Assembly (NCBI RefSeq): GCF_018336975.1
Contig: NZ_CP025572.1
Coordinates: forward strand, 62,001-126,000
Length of the DNA stretch: 64,000 nucleotides
Source of the DNA: Marinomonas sp. CT5
GTDB taxonomy: Bacteria; Pseudomonadota; Gammaproteobacteria; Pseudomonadales; Marinomonadaceae
Direction: 5' to 3'
Numbering within the stretch: the stretch's first letter is position 1; every line of letters begins with the position of its first letter. Position numbers and translations under genes: made by a program. Shown in pieces: positions 28,694 to 38,705 of this stretch. The notes under the pieces are model-generated. The model had not been told where the DNA came from and ran no database searches. It saw only the letters and a list, made by a program, of their open reading frames with translations.

Positions 28694-29308
28694 ATGTCTA
28701 CTACCGTTGTGATTCAACAGCCGAGCTCGCCAACGCGTTTGTTTTTATTATTTCATGGTGTTGGTGCCACACCACAGAGTTTAGTTCCTGTGGGGGAAGT
28801 ACTCGCTAAATCCTTCCCTACGGCGGTTGTTGTATCGATACAAGCGCCTGATGCGTCGGATTTTGGCCAAGGCTATCAATGGTTTTCCGTGCAAGGCGTA
28901 ACAGAAGAAAATCGAGTTGAACGCATTAATGTTGCGATGCCAACGTTTATCAAAACGGTGAAAGAGTGGCAGCAAAAAAGTGCGCTTAGCGCGGAGCAAA
29001 CAACGTTAATTGGTTTTTCCCAAGGGGCCATTATGTCTTTGTCTTCCACTCAGGTGGTCGAGGAAAAGCTGGCCGAAAAAATCGTGTCTTTATCTGGGCG
29101 ATTTGCGGTATTACCAACCAGAGCACCAAGAGATACACAAATACACTTTATTCATGGCAATCAAGACAATGTGATTGATCATCAACTTTCCCAAGCGGCT
29201 TATGATGCGTTAGTTGGCTGTGGTGCAGAGACAACTTATGACCTTATTCCTAACCTTACCCACAGTATAAATCAGGCTGTTTTAGACATTTTGTTAGAGC
29301 GCTTGTAA
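28694..29308 (+). CDS. Alpha/beta-hydrolase esterase (YpfH/carboxylesterase-2 family)
   Basis: The 204 residues form a phospholipase/carboxylesterase-type hydrolase. The nucleophile elbow is GFSQGA near 115-120, the acid is in IHGNQDNVID near 155-160 and the histidine in LTHSIN near 190. FHGVGATPQSL gives the oxyanion region. No signal peptide is seen, so it is cytosolic. It resembles E. coli YpfH in length and motifs, whose physiological ester is unknown. Confidence 0.85.
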   Translation: MSTTVVIQQPSSPTRLFLLFHGVGATPQSLVPVGEVLAKSFPTAVVVSIQAPDASDFGQGYQWFSVQGVTEENRVERINVAMPTFIKTVKEWQQKSALSAEQTTLIGFSQGAIMSLSSTQVVEEKLAEKIVSLSGRFAVLPTRAPRDTQIHFIHGNQDNVIDHQLSQAAYDALVGCGAETTYDLIPNLTHSINQAVLDILLERL

Positions 29309-29327
29309 GGTACTTTGGCCATAAAAA

Positions 29328-29359
29328 AAGCCTAACCTCAGTATGCTGAGGTTAGGCTT
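29328..29359. terminator. Strong bidirectional terminator between esterase and chemoreceptor genes
   Basis: Perfect 13 bp arms (29328-29340, 29347-29359) with a 6-base loop lie between converging genes. A seven-A run on the low side gives a U-tract for the minus-strand transcript, and TTGTTTTC follows on the plus strand. Confidence 0.9.
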
Positions 29360-29376
29360 GTTGTTTTCTATTATCG

Positions 29377-31332
29377 TTAACTGGACTTAAAGCGCGCTAC
29401 CATGTTTTGCAGTTCGGAAGATAGCTGGTTGAGTGCCGTTGCTGTTTGTGACACTTGTTGAGAAAGGTCGTTGGTTTTTATTGTTCCGTCATGTATGACG
29501 ATGACATTAGTATTGATCTCTTCAGCTACCAAATGTTGTTCTTCTGCCGACGCGCTGATTTGAATCATCATGTCCTTAATTTCCAACACAGAGTGAAGGA
29601 TTTTTTCAAAGACTTGATATGTTTGAGAGGCCAATTCAACCGAATCTCTTGCAACGATCACACTGTTGCTCATCTTATTTGCAGCGGATTCTGTCTGTTG
29701 TTTCAATTTTGTTAGCATATTATCGATTTCAGTCGTTGACTCTGCGGTTCTGCCTGCGAGCGTACGAACTTCATCAGCCACAACCGCGAATCCACGTCCT
29801 TGTTCGCCTGCTCTAGCGGCTTCGATTGCTGCGTTTAAAGCCAACAAGTTGGTTTGTTCTGCGATGGCTTTAATAGTATCCAAAATCCCCACGATACTTT
29901 CTGAGTCTTTGGTGAGCTCAATCATACTTTCATTAGAGCTGTTGAGCTCTGTTTCTAGGCTGTTCAACGAATTCATTGTTTGTTGAATAAGTTTATTGCC
30001 TTCTTGAACTTGTGACTCACTGTTTTCGGCTGCCGCCGCGGCACTACTGCAGTTTGAAGCCACTTCATTAGCGGTTGCTACCATTTCATTAAACGCGGTA
30101 GATACGTGATCGACAGAATTCACTTGGTGAGACGCAATATTGCTTAACTCAGAAGATAGCCCTTCTGATTTATGAGCGACTTGACTGATTTGTCCACAGG
30201 ATGATTTAGAGTGTCCAACGATACTGTCTATGGATGTGACAAACTGATTGAATGCCGCGGCCATTTGGGCTGACTCGTCTTTGCCTTTTATTTCCAAACG
30301 TTGTGTTAAATCTCCCTCACCTTGGCTAATGTCGGTCAAGCGATCAGCCATCACTTTAACAGGGCGAATAACAATGCTGGACAAAATGGCGCCAATTGTC
30401 ATAAAGATGGCGATCATTATAAGAGAAATAATGATAGTCGTGGTGATCAGACCGTTTGCTTGTGCGTAAATCACTTGGCTTGGAACCAAACCGATAAACT
30501 TCCAACCCAGAGCCGGTGACGTATAAACCATAGCGAACCATGTTTCTCCCTCAATGGTTAGCTCTTGAAGGGAGTTACTGTCGTTGAGTTTGTAATAAGG
30601 GCGTGACGCTTCACTAATGGGCTTAAAGTTGTTTTCTGGATCAACAGGATCGGCTAAAACGGTATTGGTGTCTTCCACCATCACCACATAACCTTCACCG
30701 CCAAATTTTACTTCTGCCAATAATTCAGTCAGTTTTTTTAAGGTTACATCAACACCAACGGATCCATAAAGGCCATTTTTTCCTTCAAAGCGTTGAACGT
30801 AATCGACTAAAGGTGCGCCAGTGAAAGAGTCTTTATAGGATGGAATACGAACGGGCTTTGTACTATCAATCGATAGTTTGTACCAACTGCGTTTTCTAGG
30901 GTCGTAGTTGATAACATTTTTATCTTTTGGCCATTGTAGATAGCCTGAGTCGTTGGTCCCCAACCAAATATACGCTAGATCTGGGTGAGCTTTACCAAAA
31001 TCATCCATGAGCGTGAATGCTTTTTGCTCTTGAGGAGAGTTTTGGTCTGGTGTCATCATCTCTTGGGTGGTTTTGTTTGCGTAACTGGTGATGCTATTAG
31101 GAGTGAGCTCGTTTAGTGCTCCAGATCTTGCGAAAAACGACACATTCTCGGCGAGATTATTTAGATACATAGAGAAAATAGTGTCGACGTGTTCAATTTC
31201 TGCATGACTTTGTGTCTCGAAGTTTTTGAGAGCATCGGAGCGCACTTCGCTAATAATAACAGCAGAGACAATGAAAACAGGGAGAATTACGCCTGCCGCC
31301 ATTAGTGCAATTATTTTAGATTTAACTGTCAT
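29377..31332 (-). CDS. Methyl-accepting chemotaxis protein with dCache-type sensor
   Basis: Chemoreceptor of 651 residues: TM1 about 9-29, periplasmic double-Cache sensor about 35-285 ([23 protein letters not shown] and [10 protein letters not shown] match the ligand pocket of amino-acid-type dCache domains), TM2 about 292-315, HAMP about 318-370, and a signalling domain with [20 protein letters not shown] at its tip. The RKRSWY ... SYKD layout approaches, but does not clearly complete, the amino-acid-binding dCache motif. Single-gene unit. Confidence 0.92.
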   Translation of the reverse strand: MTVKSKIIALMAAGVILPVFIVSAVIISEVRSDALKNFETQSHAEIEHVDTIFSMYLNNLAENVSFFARSGALNELTPNSITSYANKTTQEMMTPDQNSPQEQKAFTLMDDFGKAHPDLAYIWLGTNDSGYLQWPKDKNVINYDPRKRSWYKLSIDSTKPVRIPSYKDSFTGAPLVDYVQRFEGKNGLYGSVGVDVTLKKLTELLAEVKFGGEGYVVMVEDTNTVLADPVDPENNFKPISEASRPYYKLNDSNSLQELTIEGETWFAMVYTSPALGWKFIGLVPSQVIYAQANGLITTTIIISLIMIAIFMTIGAILSSIVIRPVKVMADRLTDISQGEGDLTQRLEIKGKDESAQMAAAFNQFVTSIDSIVGHSKSSCGQISQVAHKSEGLSSELSNIASHQVNSVDHVSTAFNEMVATANEVASNCSSAAAAAENSESQVQEGNKLIQQTMNSLNSLETELNSSNESMIELTKDSESIVGILDTIKAIAEQTNLLALNAAIEAARAGEQGRGFAVVADEVRTLAGRTAESTTEIDNMLTKLKQQTESAANKMSNSVIVARDSVELASQTYQVFEKILHSVLEIKDMMIQISASAEEQHLVAEEINTNVIVIHDGTIKTNDLSQQVSQTATALNQLSSELQNMVARFKSS

Positions 31333-31598
31333 GAATACCTCATGTGAGAGCAGAATGGAGTGTAAGGACTGTGACGAATGAAAGAAAAGTGCTGGGTTGC
31401 AGTTTCTTAATATAATTTTTCATTGCCAATGTTATTTAACTTAGGCCATTTTTTTGAATAAGTCTGTAGTGATTTGTATAAATTTGGTAGATAACAGAAA
31501 ACCCATATCGCTTTGCTGATTTTTCTGAATATAAACCCTGAAGGTATGGCATAAAAAATGCCTATATATTTTTTTATTTCCAACTAAGGTACATACTT

Positions 31599-32366
31599 AT
31601 GAAGTTTATGACGTCGTTTTTATTGTTAGTTTCTACCCTTACTTATAGCGCATTGGTGCAAGCAGATCGTTTAGAGGATATTAAAGAGCAAGGCTATATA
31701 ACAGTGGGTACGACTGGGGATTACAAACCCTTTTCGCATTATGATGGCAGTACATTTTCTGGTTATGATATTGATGTGGCGAAGTATTTTGCTACAGAAA
31801 TGGGTGTGGATGTGAAGTTTGTAAAAACGACATGGAAAGGCTTATTAAAAGGGTTAGAAGAGGATAAGTATGACATCGCCATGGGCGGAATTACGCGTCG
31901 AATTTCTCGTCAAATGGCGGCCGAACAAAGCCAAGGCTACATGACATTTGGTAAGTGTTTCCTCGTCGCTCAAGGTCGTGAGTCTTTATTTGATACCCTT
32001 GAGAAAGTGAATCGTCCGGACGTAAAAGTCGGCGTAAATATTGGCGGCACCAATGAAAAATTTGCAGATAAATACCTCACTAAAGCAACGATTGTGCGTT
32101 TTGACAATAACCTAGATGTACCCAAAGCAGTGGAAGCTGGTCGTGTGGATGTGATGGTGACCGAAACACCTGAAGCTTTGTATTATCAAGTTATTAACAA
32201 AAAATTAGAGGCTGTTCGTGAAGACAACCCATTCACCAAAAGCCAATTCGGCTATTTAATTCCAGAAGGGGAACAGCGTTTACTGAATACAGTGAACTTC
32301 ATGATGGATGAGATGAAGTTAAAAGGTATTGATGAAACCTTAATGGCGAATAACTCTCTCAAATAA
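31599..32366 (+). CDS. Periplasmic family-3 binding-protein fold, cyclohexadienyl dehydratase (PheC)-like
   Basis: A secreted protein of 255 residues, signal peptide ending near LVQA. The sequence follows PheC more closely than ordinary amino-acid binding proteins: VGTTGDYKPF at the mature start, DIAMGGITRR, NIGGTNEKFA and VMVTETPEA. In PheC the glutamate of the GGTNE motif (Glu153 here) is reported as catalytic for prephenate/arogenate dehydration. There is no permease or ATPase next to it, which also favours an enzyme. It may nevertheless be an orphan receptor. A terminator follows. Confidence 0.65.
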   Translation: MKFMTSFLLLVSTLTYSALVQADRLEDIKEQGYITVGTTGDYKPFSHYDGSTFSGYDIDVAKYFATEMGVDVKFVKTTWKGLLKGLEEDKYDIAMGGITRRISRQMAAEQSQGYMTFGKCFLVAQGRESLFDTLEKVNRPDVKVGVNIGGTNEKFADKYLTKATIVRFDNNLDVPKAVEAGRVDVMVTETPEALYYQVINKKLEAVREDNPFTKSQFGYLIPEGEQRLLNTVNFMMDEMKLKGIDETLMANNSLK

Positions 32367-32377
32367 ATTTCTCTTTA

Positions 32378-32415
32378 TTAGCTCAACTTTTTCCTAAATG
32401 AAGACGTTGAGCTAA
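32378..32415 (+). terminator. Terminator of the PheC-like gene
   Basis: Exact 10 bp arms (32378-32387 and 32406-32415) with an 18-base loop and CTTTT immediately after, located 12 bases past the stop codon. Confidence 0.7.
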
Positions 32416-32528
32416 CTTTTACCTTCTGTGCTTTCATAACCTTTTGTCAGCCTATCGAATAATCTTTATTATTCGTCCCTCTTTTTATTTTCCCTTCTGC
32501 TCGCCATGAGCTATTTAAGGACAATGTT

Positions 32529-33290
32529 ATGGATTACAGTCTATTCACTGTTTCGCTTTTGATCGGCACAGGTTTTATTGCCGGTATTATTAATACCTTA
32601 GCAGGCGGAGGCTCGAATCTGACATTGCCAGCCTTGATGGTGATGGGAATGCCAGCAGACATTGCCAATGCAACCAACCGCGTAGGGGTGTTCTTGCAGA
32701 ATGTCGCTGCCACTTTTGGTTTTCGTAAAGCGAAGAAGCTCGACAATGCCGATATTTTGCCAGTCATGATTCCCTCTTTATTGGGCGGTGTCGTTGGTGC
32801 TTTTGCCGCCAGTTATGCGCCAGAAGCTTGGCTTAAACCCCTGCTGTTAAGCGCCATGATTGGGATGACCTTAATCATGATTGTCCGCCCTACCATGATT
32901 GCTCCTCCAGAAGGCACAGTACCATTTAAAGTGTCCGAAAAACCGAGTGCTTGGGTTGCCTTGTTTATCGCCGGTGTGTATGGGGGCTTTGTTCAAGCAG
33001 GCGTGGGGTTTATTCTGATCGCGGCTCTAGCGGGGACATTACGTTATGACCTAGTGCGAACCAACGCACTGAAAATGGTTTGTACGCTGGGTTTTACCGC
33101 TTTGGCCTTGGGTGTGTTCATCTGGAATGACCAGATCCTTTGGATTCCTGGGTTGATGCTTGCTTCTGGTACTATGTTGGGCTCTTATTTGGCGGTGAAA
33201 ATGGCGATAAAAGCCAACCCACAACACCTAAAATGGTTCCTTTTCGTTATGACCGTTTGTGGCAGCGCCGCGGCGCTGTTGAGTGATTAA
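32529..33290 (+). CDS. TauE/SafE-family membrane exporter
   Basis: A 253-residue inner-membrane protein with about eight hydrophobic spans in two similar halves. The repeat motif is seen as GIINTLAGGGSNLTLPALM near residue 20 and GGFVQAGVGFILIAAL near residue 155. TauE/SafE proteins are proposed anion exporters (sulfite, sulfoacetate or similar). No sulfur-metabolism gene is adjacent, so the substrate is unassigned. Confidence 0.87.
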   Translation: MDYSLFTVSLLIGTGFIAGIINTLAGGGSNLTLPALMVMGMPADIANATNRVGVFLQNVAATFGFRKAKKLDNADILPVMIPSLLGGVVGAFAASYAPEAWLKPLLLSAMIGMTLIMIVRPTMIAPPEGTVPFKVSEKPSAWVALFIAGVYGGFVQAGVGFILIAALAGTLRYDLVRTNALKMVCTLGFTALALGVFIWNDQILWIPGLMLASGTMLGSYLAVKMAIKANPQHLKWFLFVMTVCGSAAALLSD

Positions 33291-33481
33291 CTGCTTTTAA
33301 AAATAATGCCACTCTCAAAGATATGGTTGGTCGTTGGGACAGTGAAGAGTTTATTATTGTTCTTGCCGAACCAAACCTTGCGTTATTAGAAGAGACGTTA
33401 ACGCAACTAAATCATAGTGTTGAAAATACGAGTTTTGGAATTGAGCGTCACATTACCATTAGCATAGGATTGGCGAGATAA
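33287..33481 (+). pseudogene. Remnant of a GGDEF (diguanylate cyclase) domain C-terminus
   Basis: One frame, open from just after an in-frame TGA to a TAA at 33479-33481, reads KDMVGRWDSEEFIIVL, then an acidic helix, then HITISIGLAR. This is the end of a GGDEF domain, with the active-site loop altered to W-D-S-E-E-F and the N-terminal two-thirds missing. The only internal ATG (33323) would give an impossible fold. It sits directly behind the TauE gene and appears to be a decayed gene scar. Confidence 0.7.
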
Positions 33482-33570
33482 ACTGAGTAACTATAAGCGA
33501 CATTTGCCATTAGTGATTAAGTAAAATGATATAGTTAGAGGGATGTCAAATAGTAGAGGCAAGAGACTAA

Positions 33571-34419
33571 ATGTTGGAAAATAATTTGGCTGTTAATCTT
33601 AAGCTCTTATGCAGTTATAACGGTAGCATTGCTGAAACTTGTCGAAAAATGGGGATAAACCGTCAACAATTCTCCAAATACCTCAAAGGTTCTAGCATGC
33701 CTTCAATGCAAAGCTTGAGAAAGATTTGCGATTTTTTTGGGGTGGAAAGTGAAGAAGTTACCTTGCCTCCTGATCAGTTTAAATCCCTGATTTCCGCTCG
33801 TGAACGAACGAAAAAGCCAAACAGCATTTTAGATAATAGTCCTCAAGGTGAACGGCACACGCGCCTATTAGAAAATATGATGCTGACCTCATCGAAAGAT
33901 CTAAACCAGTACTTAGGGGATTATTACTATTACTACATGACACCCTCTTATAAGGGTCACATCAGCAAAGGCTTTGCTCGTTTATCATTGAAAGAGGGTA
34001 TTGGCTATTCCCACTTTTACGAAAGAACAGAACCTAGTCAAGCCATGTTAGATGGCTATGAAATAGGAAAGTTTGTTGGCATTGTCTTTTTACTAGGTGA
34101 AAGGCTGCAGATCATTGACTATGGGGTGCATTGCCAACGGGCTATTTCGCAAACTATTTTATATGGTGCAACACGAGGCAACTTTAGTATGTTATCTGGC
34201 ATAACACTTGGCATACAAGGTAGCAGCGCTAGGATTCCTTTTTCTTCGCGCATCGTCTTTGAACGGATCAGCGAAAAACTGTCAGTTCGCCAAAGGATCA
34301 AAGGCGTTGGCTTATTTAAGATGGATAGCAATGAAATATCTGCCAGTATCAAAGCAAGATTAGAAACACCAAGCAGCTTAGACAGCCCCCATATTTTCAC
34401 AGCATCGGAAAATTATTAG
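33571..34419 (+). CDS. XRE-type helix-turn-helix regulator with unknown C-terminal domain
   Basis: The 282 residues start with a Cro/CI helix-turn-helix (IAETCRKMGINRQQFSKYLKGSSMPSMQSLRKICDFFGV, about 19-57). A long C-terminal part (about 95-265) contains a YYYYYM tyrosine run and alternating strands, and may be an effector domain I do not recognise. It converges on the aot operon, where Pseudomonas has argR at the end of its aot cluster, so control of aot is possible but only inferred. Probably monocistronic. Confidence 0.75.
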   Translation: MLENNLAVNLKLLCSYNGSIAETCRKMGINRQQFSKYLKGSSMPSMQSLRKICDFFGVESEEVTLPPDQFKSLISARERTKKPNSILDNSPQGERHTRLLENMMLTSSKDLNQYLGDYYYYYMTPSYKGHISKGFARLSLKEGIGYSHFYERTEPSQAMLDGYEIGKFVGIVFLLGERLQIIDYGVHCQRAISQTILYGATRGNFSMLSGITLGIQGSSARIPFSSRIVFERISEKLSVRQRIKGVGLFKMDSNEISASIKARLETPSSLDSPHIFTASENY

Positions 34420-34450
34420 TGTGTCTAAGCGGCTTCTATACTAAAAGAGA

Positions 34451-34473
34451 CTTTTTAAGTGTGACTTAAAAAG
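34451..34473. terminator. Hairpin at the aotP end
   Basis: Exact 10 bp arms (34451-34460, 34464-34473) with a 3-base loop; the aotP stop codon lies within it. It is flanked by T-rich sequence on the minus strand and lies between converging genes. Confidence 0.6.
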
Positions 34474-35222
34474 CGCTGTAATCGCTCGCTTTTAGGGTGA
34501 TTGAATATCGCCTCAGGCGATCCTGACTCTTCGATTAAACCATTCGCTAAAAAAACCACTTGGTCTGATACTTCTTTGGCGAAGGCCATTTCGTGGGTCA
34601 CCATAATCATGGTGCGCCCTTCCTCGGCAAGATTGCGGATCACTTTCAGCACTTCGTTGACCAACTCTGGATCAAGAGCGGATGTCGGCTCATCGAATAA
34701 CAAAATATCAGGTTCCATCGCCAAAGCACGAGCAATAGCAACACGCTGTTGCTGACCACCGGATAGAAAGGCTGGATATCGACTAGCAACCGCTTGGCTA
34801 AGCCCGACTTTATCTAAATACTCAAGCGCCTTAGCTTTTGCCGTGTGTTTGTCCACACCCAACACTTTCGTCGGGGCTAGCATGATATTTTCCAACACCG
34901 TCATATGACTCCATAGATTAAAGTGCTGAAAAACCATCGCCAACTTAGTGCGCAGAATTTGCAGTTCTTTAGGATTGGCGAAGGTCATGCCCTCTTTGTC
35001 TGACGAAGTTTTAATTGTCTGTCCATTAATACTAAAGACACCATCGTTAGGCTGTTCCAAAAAGTTAATGCAACGTAATAACGTACTTTTACCAGAACCA
35101 GACGAGCCAATTAAGGTAATTACATCACCGGTTTTGGCCTTAAGATCGACGCCTTTTAATACTTCATTATCCCCGTAGCTTTTACGCAATCCTTCGATGC
35201 AAAGTTTGTATTCTGTGTTCAT
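34455..35222 (-). CDS. aotP: Basic amino acid ABC transporter ATP-binding protein (AotP/HisP)
   Basis: The 255 residues have Walker [11 protein letters not shown]-loop [12 protein letters not shown], signature LSGGQQQR, Walker B ILLFDEP and switch MVTHEM, all of the HisP/AotP polar amino-acid class. The [20 protein letters not shown] insert near residues 60-75 is also HisP-like. It is the last gene of an operon ordered J-Q-M-O-P, the same order as the Pseudomonas aeruginosa arginine/ornithine system aotJQMOP. It follows aotO by 14 bases. Confidence 0.85.
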   Translation of the reverse strand: MNTEYKLCIEGLRKSYGDNEVLKGVDLKAKTGDVITLIGSSGSGKSTLLRCINFLEQPNDGVFSINGQTIKTSSDKEGMTFANPKELQILRTKLAMVFQHFNLWSHMTVLENIMLAPTKVLGVDKHTAKAKALEYLDKVGLSQAVASRYPAFLSGGQQQRVAIARALAMEPDILLFDEPTSALDPELVNEVLKVIRNLAEEGRTMIMVTHEMAFAKEVSDQVVFLANGLIEESGSPEAIFNHPKSERLQRFLSHT

Positions 35223-35236
35223 AATAATTCCAATGC

Positions 35237-36352
35237 TTAAGGCGCTAATAAATAGCCGCTACGGATAGGATGTTCGCCAGCAACATGGGCAACTAACATG
35301 CCAGCTGTTGCTGTGCGTCTAAGAGAACGGGAAAACAAGACCCCTGCTTGAGTGGCTCGTATTTGTTCAACGTCGTCGGTAATCGGATTAATAATCTCCG
35401 CAATAAGTTGCTGCGCTTCGACCATGTCACCGGGCTTTGCACAGTGAACTAACACCCCTGCTATTGGGCTTTTCAGTGGCTCGACCGCCGTTAGGTCTGT
35501 GGCTGGTGCTTTATAATCAGGTAGAGGGTCGGCCGTTCGATCCGTAATCACGCCTAAATGACGCAAGTAATTAATCAAAGCATTAGCGTCTTGGTCACTC
35601 TTTTCATGGTATACGTCTGCCTGCCCGCAAAGCTCTAGGGTTGCCGCTTGACAGGCCGTAGGTACCAGCTCGCCAAAGCGCGCTTGTAAACGCTGCCATA
35701 CCATATCGAAAGCCGAATCAAACGGCTGTCCGCCCGTTTCATCCGCGAGCATATTTGCTCTTGAGCCCAAATATTGAGCCAATGGTGCGATGCCTTGCCA
35801 CGAGTAATACGTGCTATATACATGCTGAACCGCTTCAAAGTCACAGTGCAGGTCCAGAATAATATCCGCATCACAACACAATGTTTGCAGTGCTTTCTGC
35901 TGGGATTGAAGTTCCGTTTTTACTGGCCAAGATTGAATAGCTTGTCGTAATGCTAAACGAATCCGCTTTTTATTAGCTTCCACATCCTCTGTTAACTGGT
36001 CTTCAACTTGGCTCGCCACTTGCTCAAATGTATCGTAATAACCACGATTAAAGTTCTGCCCCGTTTCTAGCTGATAACGCCCTAATGGAATGTCCATCAA
36101 ATGCTGGTTTTGACCTATTGGGTTCGCCACAGGAACTAAAATAATTTCCCCATTAACATGACCTTGCTCTTCTAACATAACAAGCTGTTTTTTGAGCTTC
36201 CATGCGGCCAGCATGCCAGGGAGTTCATCCGCATGCAGTGAGGCTTGAATATAGATTTTTTTACCTGTCTCAGGCTTGCCGAAATGAAAGCTATCAATAG
36301 CTCGCTGGGTGCCAATAGCCGGAGAGATTAATGGATGTTGATTGTGTTTCAT
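35237..36352 (-). CDS. aotO: AotO-like succinylglutamate desuccinylase/aspartoacylase-family protein
   Basis: A cytosolic protein of 371 residues from the zinc carboxypeptidase-like AstE/AspA superfamily. Zinc ligands appear as the His and Glu of LHADELPG near residues 39-46 and the His of LDLHCDF near 173. A C-terminal biotinyl-lipoyl-like region ([29 protein letters not shown], about 300-325) is typical of longer family members. Its location inside an amino-acid importer operon matches AotO of Pseudomonas, whose role is unclear. A deacylase acting on imported N-acyl amino acids is plausible. Confidence 0.75.
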   Translation of the reverse strand: MKHNQHPLISPAIGTQRAIDSFHFGKPETGKKIYIQASLHADELPGMLAAWKLKKQLVMLEEQGHVNGEIILVPVANPIGQNQHLMDIPLGRYQLETGQNFNRGYYDTFEQVASQVEDQLTEDVEANKKRIRLALRQAIQSWPVKTELQSQQKALQTLCCDADIILDLHCDFEAVQHVYSTYYSWQGIAPLAQYLGSRANMLADETGGQPFDSAFDMVWQRLQARFGELVPTACQAATLELCGQADVYHEKSDQDANALINYLRHLGVITDRTADPLPDYKAPATDLTAVEPLKSPIAGVLVHCAKPGDMVEAQQLIAEIINPITDDVEQIRATQAGVLFSRSLRRTATAGMLVAHVAGEHPIRSGYLLAP

Positions 36353-37119
36353 TTGGTATTCGCTTCTTTTTTCTTTGCAGGGAAAAGCTCAGCAAACAGG
36401 CTTTTACTGCGCTGCGTTTGAGGTAGGTGTGCCGTGTAATAACGCTCAAATCGTCTGAATAAATAGAAAATAATAAACGACAATATAAGATACAAAATAG
36501 CGGCAATGCCGAACGATTGGAATGTCATATAGGTGGCTGAGTTCGCGTCTCTGGCGACCTTAAGAATATCCGGAACCGTCGCAGTAAAAGCAATCGTTGT
36601 GGAGTGCAGTACCAAGATCACTTCATTACTGTATTGCGGAAGTGACTGTTTGAACGCCGCTGGAAAAATAATATACCGATAGATTTTCCAGCGATTCATA
36701 CCAAATGCTTTTGCCGCTTCAATTTCACCTGAATTAACGTTTTTCAACGCACCAGCTAACATTTCACACATGTAGGCACAGGTATTAATAGTAAAAGCCA
36801 GCAAAGTACAATTTAGTCCGTTACGGAAGAAGTCATTTAAAAAAGTGTCATTTTGTACAAATGACAAACTGTAAATACCGGTGTAGCAAATCAATAACTG
36901 CAAATACAGAGGTGTGCCACGAAACACGGTCGTAAAAGCCGCCACACTCCAGCTTAGTGCTTTGTATTGTGAATTTCTTGCCACGGCAAAAGGGATCGAC
37001 AATAAAAAACCTGCCACCACCGAAAAAATCACCAACCATAAGGTAACGACGACACCTGAATAGCTGTAGCCATCGGAGTACAAAAAAGGCTGCCAATACA
37101 TACTAAGTAAGTCGAGCAT
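36349..37119 (-). CDS. aotM: Basic amino acid ABC transporter permease (AotM/HisM)
   Basis: A 256-residue permease with about five membrane spans. The polar amino-acid permease signature FRGTPLYLQLLICYTG appears near residues 66-81, and the coupling loop reads EIEAAKAFGMNRWKIYRYIIFP near 133-154. It overlaps aotQ by one base (TGATG) and aotO by four (ATGA), implying tight coupling. It forms the channel heterodimer with AotQ. Confidence 0.88.
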   Translation of the reverse strand: MLDLLSMYWQPFLYSDGYSYSGVVVTLWLVIFSVVAGFLLSIPFAVARNSQYKALSWSVAAFTTVFRGTPLYLQLLICYTGIYSLSFVQNDTFLNDFFRNGLNCTLLAFTINTCAYMCEMLAGALKNVNSGEIEAAKAFGMNRWKIYRYIIFPAAFKQSLPQYSNEVILVLHSTTIAFTATVPDILKVARDANSATYMTFQSFGIAAILYLILSFIIFYLFRRFERYYTAHLPQTQRSKSLFAELFPAKKKEANTK

Positions 37120-37838
37120 CAGTTTGCCTCCTTAATACCAACATGAAAATGCCGCTTAAGAAATGCAAAAAAGACATTACTCAAAATGGAATAGGCAAGA
37201 AAAATCACCGCAGACACCATCAAGAAGAAAAATACCTTATTGCTAGATTTACCTGCTTGTACAGCGGCACTAATCACATCGTTCAAGCCAATAATAGAAA
37301 TCAGCGCAGTCGACTTAATAATCACTTGCCATACATTGGATAACCCTGGAAGAGACAGACGCATCATTTGAGGAAAAACTATATAACGAAAACTTTGCCA
37401 TTTTGATAAGCCATAAGCCACGGCAGCTTCTTTTTGCCCTTCTGGAATAGACTGTAAGGCTCCTCGAAAGGTTTCCGAAAAATACGCCCCATAGATGAAC
37501 CCAAGGGTAATCACACCCGCAGTAAAGGGGTCTATGTAAATATATTTCCAACCCAGTAGAACCGTTAACTCACCGACCCAATTTTGTACGCCGTAGAAGA
37601 TCAACAGCATTAACACCAAATCGGGAATACCTCGGATCAAAGTGGTATAAAAAGTCGCTAAAAGGCGAGGTAAGACGTGCTTGGCAGATTTGACCAAAGC
37701 AATGAATACACCAATCACCATCGAGAGGCAGAATGACAGTAAAGAAAGCTTCACTGTCATCCATGTGCCTTGCCATAACAAATCACCATACCCTTCTAGA
37801 TTCATGAAGGAGTGAAGGGTAGAGATAATATCTTGCAT
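37119..37838 (-). CDS. aotQ: Basic amino acid ABC transporter permease (AotQ/HisQ)
   Basis: A 239-residue permease with five spans. It shows TTLIRGIPDLVLMLLIFYG near residues 65-83 (permease signature) and GQKEAAVAYGLSKWQSFRYIVFP near 133-155 (coupling loop). A YSILSNVFFAFLKR C-terminus is HisQ-like. It is the first membrane subunit after the binding-protein gene, separated by 33 bases. Confidence 0.88.
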   Translation of the reverse strand: MQDIISTLHSFMNLEGYGDLLWQGTWMTVKLSLLSFCLSMVIGVFIALVKSAKHVLPRLLATFYTTLIRGIPDLVLMLLIFYGVQNWVGELTVLLGWKYIYIDPFTAGVITLGFIYGAYFSETFRGALQSIPEGQKEAAVAYGLSKWQSFRYIVFPQMMRLSLPGLSNVWQVIIKSTALISIIGLNDVISAAVQAGKSSNKVFFFLMVSAVIFLAYSILSNVFFAFLKRHFHVGIKEAN

Positions 37839-37871
37839 GATTAACCTACGTTCATCATTTAGGTCTTTGGT

Positions 37872-38648
37872 TTATTTGTTGTATAGATCTAGCTTGCCAA
37901 AGTATTTACGTTGAATGGTCACATAGGTGTCATCGGAATGAATGGCTTTGATGCCTTTATTGATAAGATCCGTCATTTCAGTATTGCCTTTGCGAATAGC
38001 AATGGCGGTGTCTGAAGGCAGAAGCTTATCGACAACTTTTTGATTAGAGAAATCGCTATGCTTGCCATCACGAATAAAACCGTTTTGAGCTTGGATCATG
38101 TCCTGCATAGAGGCATCAATACGACCATTCAATAGGTCTGCATAGACTTGGTCTTGAGTCTGATAAGACTGAACTCGAACCCCTTGAGGTGCTAACTTTG
38201 TTTTCGCAAAATTTTCTTGTATCGTGCCTTGCTGAACACCCAGGGTCTTTCCTTTTAACGATTCAACGGTTGGCTCTAGCTGCTTACTGGTTTTGCTTAC
38301 CATGGACGAAAAACCAGTCCAAGTACGATCAGAGAAGTCGATCACTTTCTTACGCTTTTCGGAAACCCCAAGAGAAGAAAAAATAGCATCAATTTTGCCT
38401 ACACGAAGACTAGGAATGAGACCATCAAAATTGGTTGGAACCCATTCACACTTTTTCTGTAACTTTTCACAAATCGCATTACCCAAGTCAATTTCAAAAC
38501 CAGCTAGTTTTCCATCGGCTTGCTTGTATTCATAAGGAGGATAAGTAGGATCAACGCCAAAACGTATAGTGTCGCCAGAGGCGAATGTAGGGGCTTGCAT
38601 TGCAAAGCCTGCTAAGGCGAGAAGAGAATAAGCTACTTTTTTCATCAA
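37872..38648 (-). CDS. aotJ: Basic amino acid-binding periplasmic protein (AotJ/HisJ-like)
   Basis: A family-3 binding protein of 258 residues with a signal peptide ending near TFAS. The mature start IRFGVDPTYPPYEYKQADGKLAGFEIDLG and the KCEWV segment place it with HisJ/ArgT/AotJ lysine-arginine-ornithine binders. Downstream, SSLGVSEKRKKVIDFSD supplies the ligand carboxylate site. First gene of the J-Q-M-O-P operon. A strong dyad (38706-38727) lies just upstream. Confidence 0.86.
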   Translation of the reverse strand: MMKKVAYSLLALAGFAMQAPTFASGDTIRFGVDPTYPPYEYKQADGKLAGFEIDLGNAICEKLQKKCEWVPTNFDGLIPSLRVGKIDAIFSSLGVSEKRKKVIDFSDRTWTGFSSMVSKTSKQLEPTVESLKGKTLGVQQGTIQENFAKTKLAPQGVRVQSYQTQDQVYADLLNGRIDASMQDMIQAQNGFIRDGKHSDFSNQKVVDKLLPSDTAIAIRKGNTEMTDLINKGIKAIHSDDTYVTIQRKYFGKLDLYNK

Positions 38649-38705
38649 TTGGATTCCTTTGAATATGTGTGTTTTATTGTCGATTTATCGTTGTAATATG
38701 ACGGT

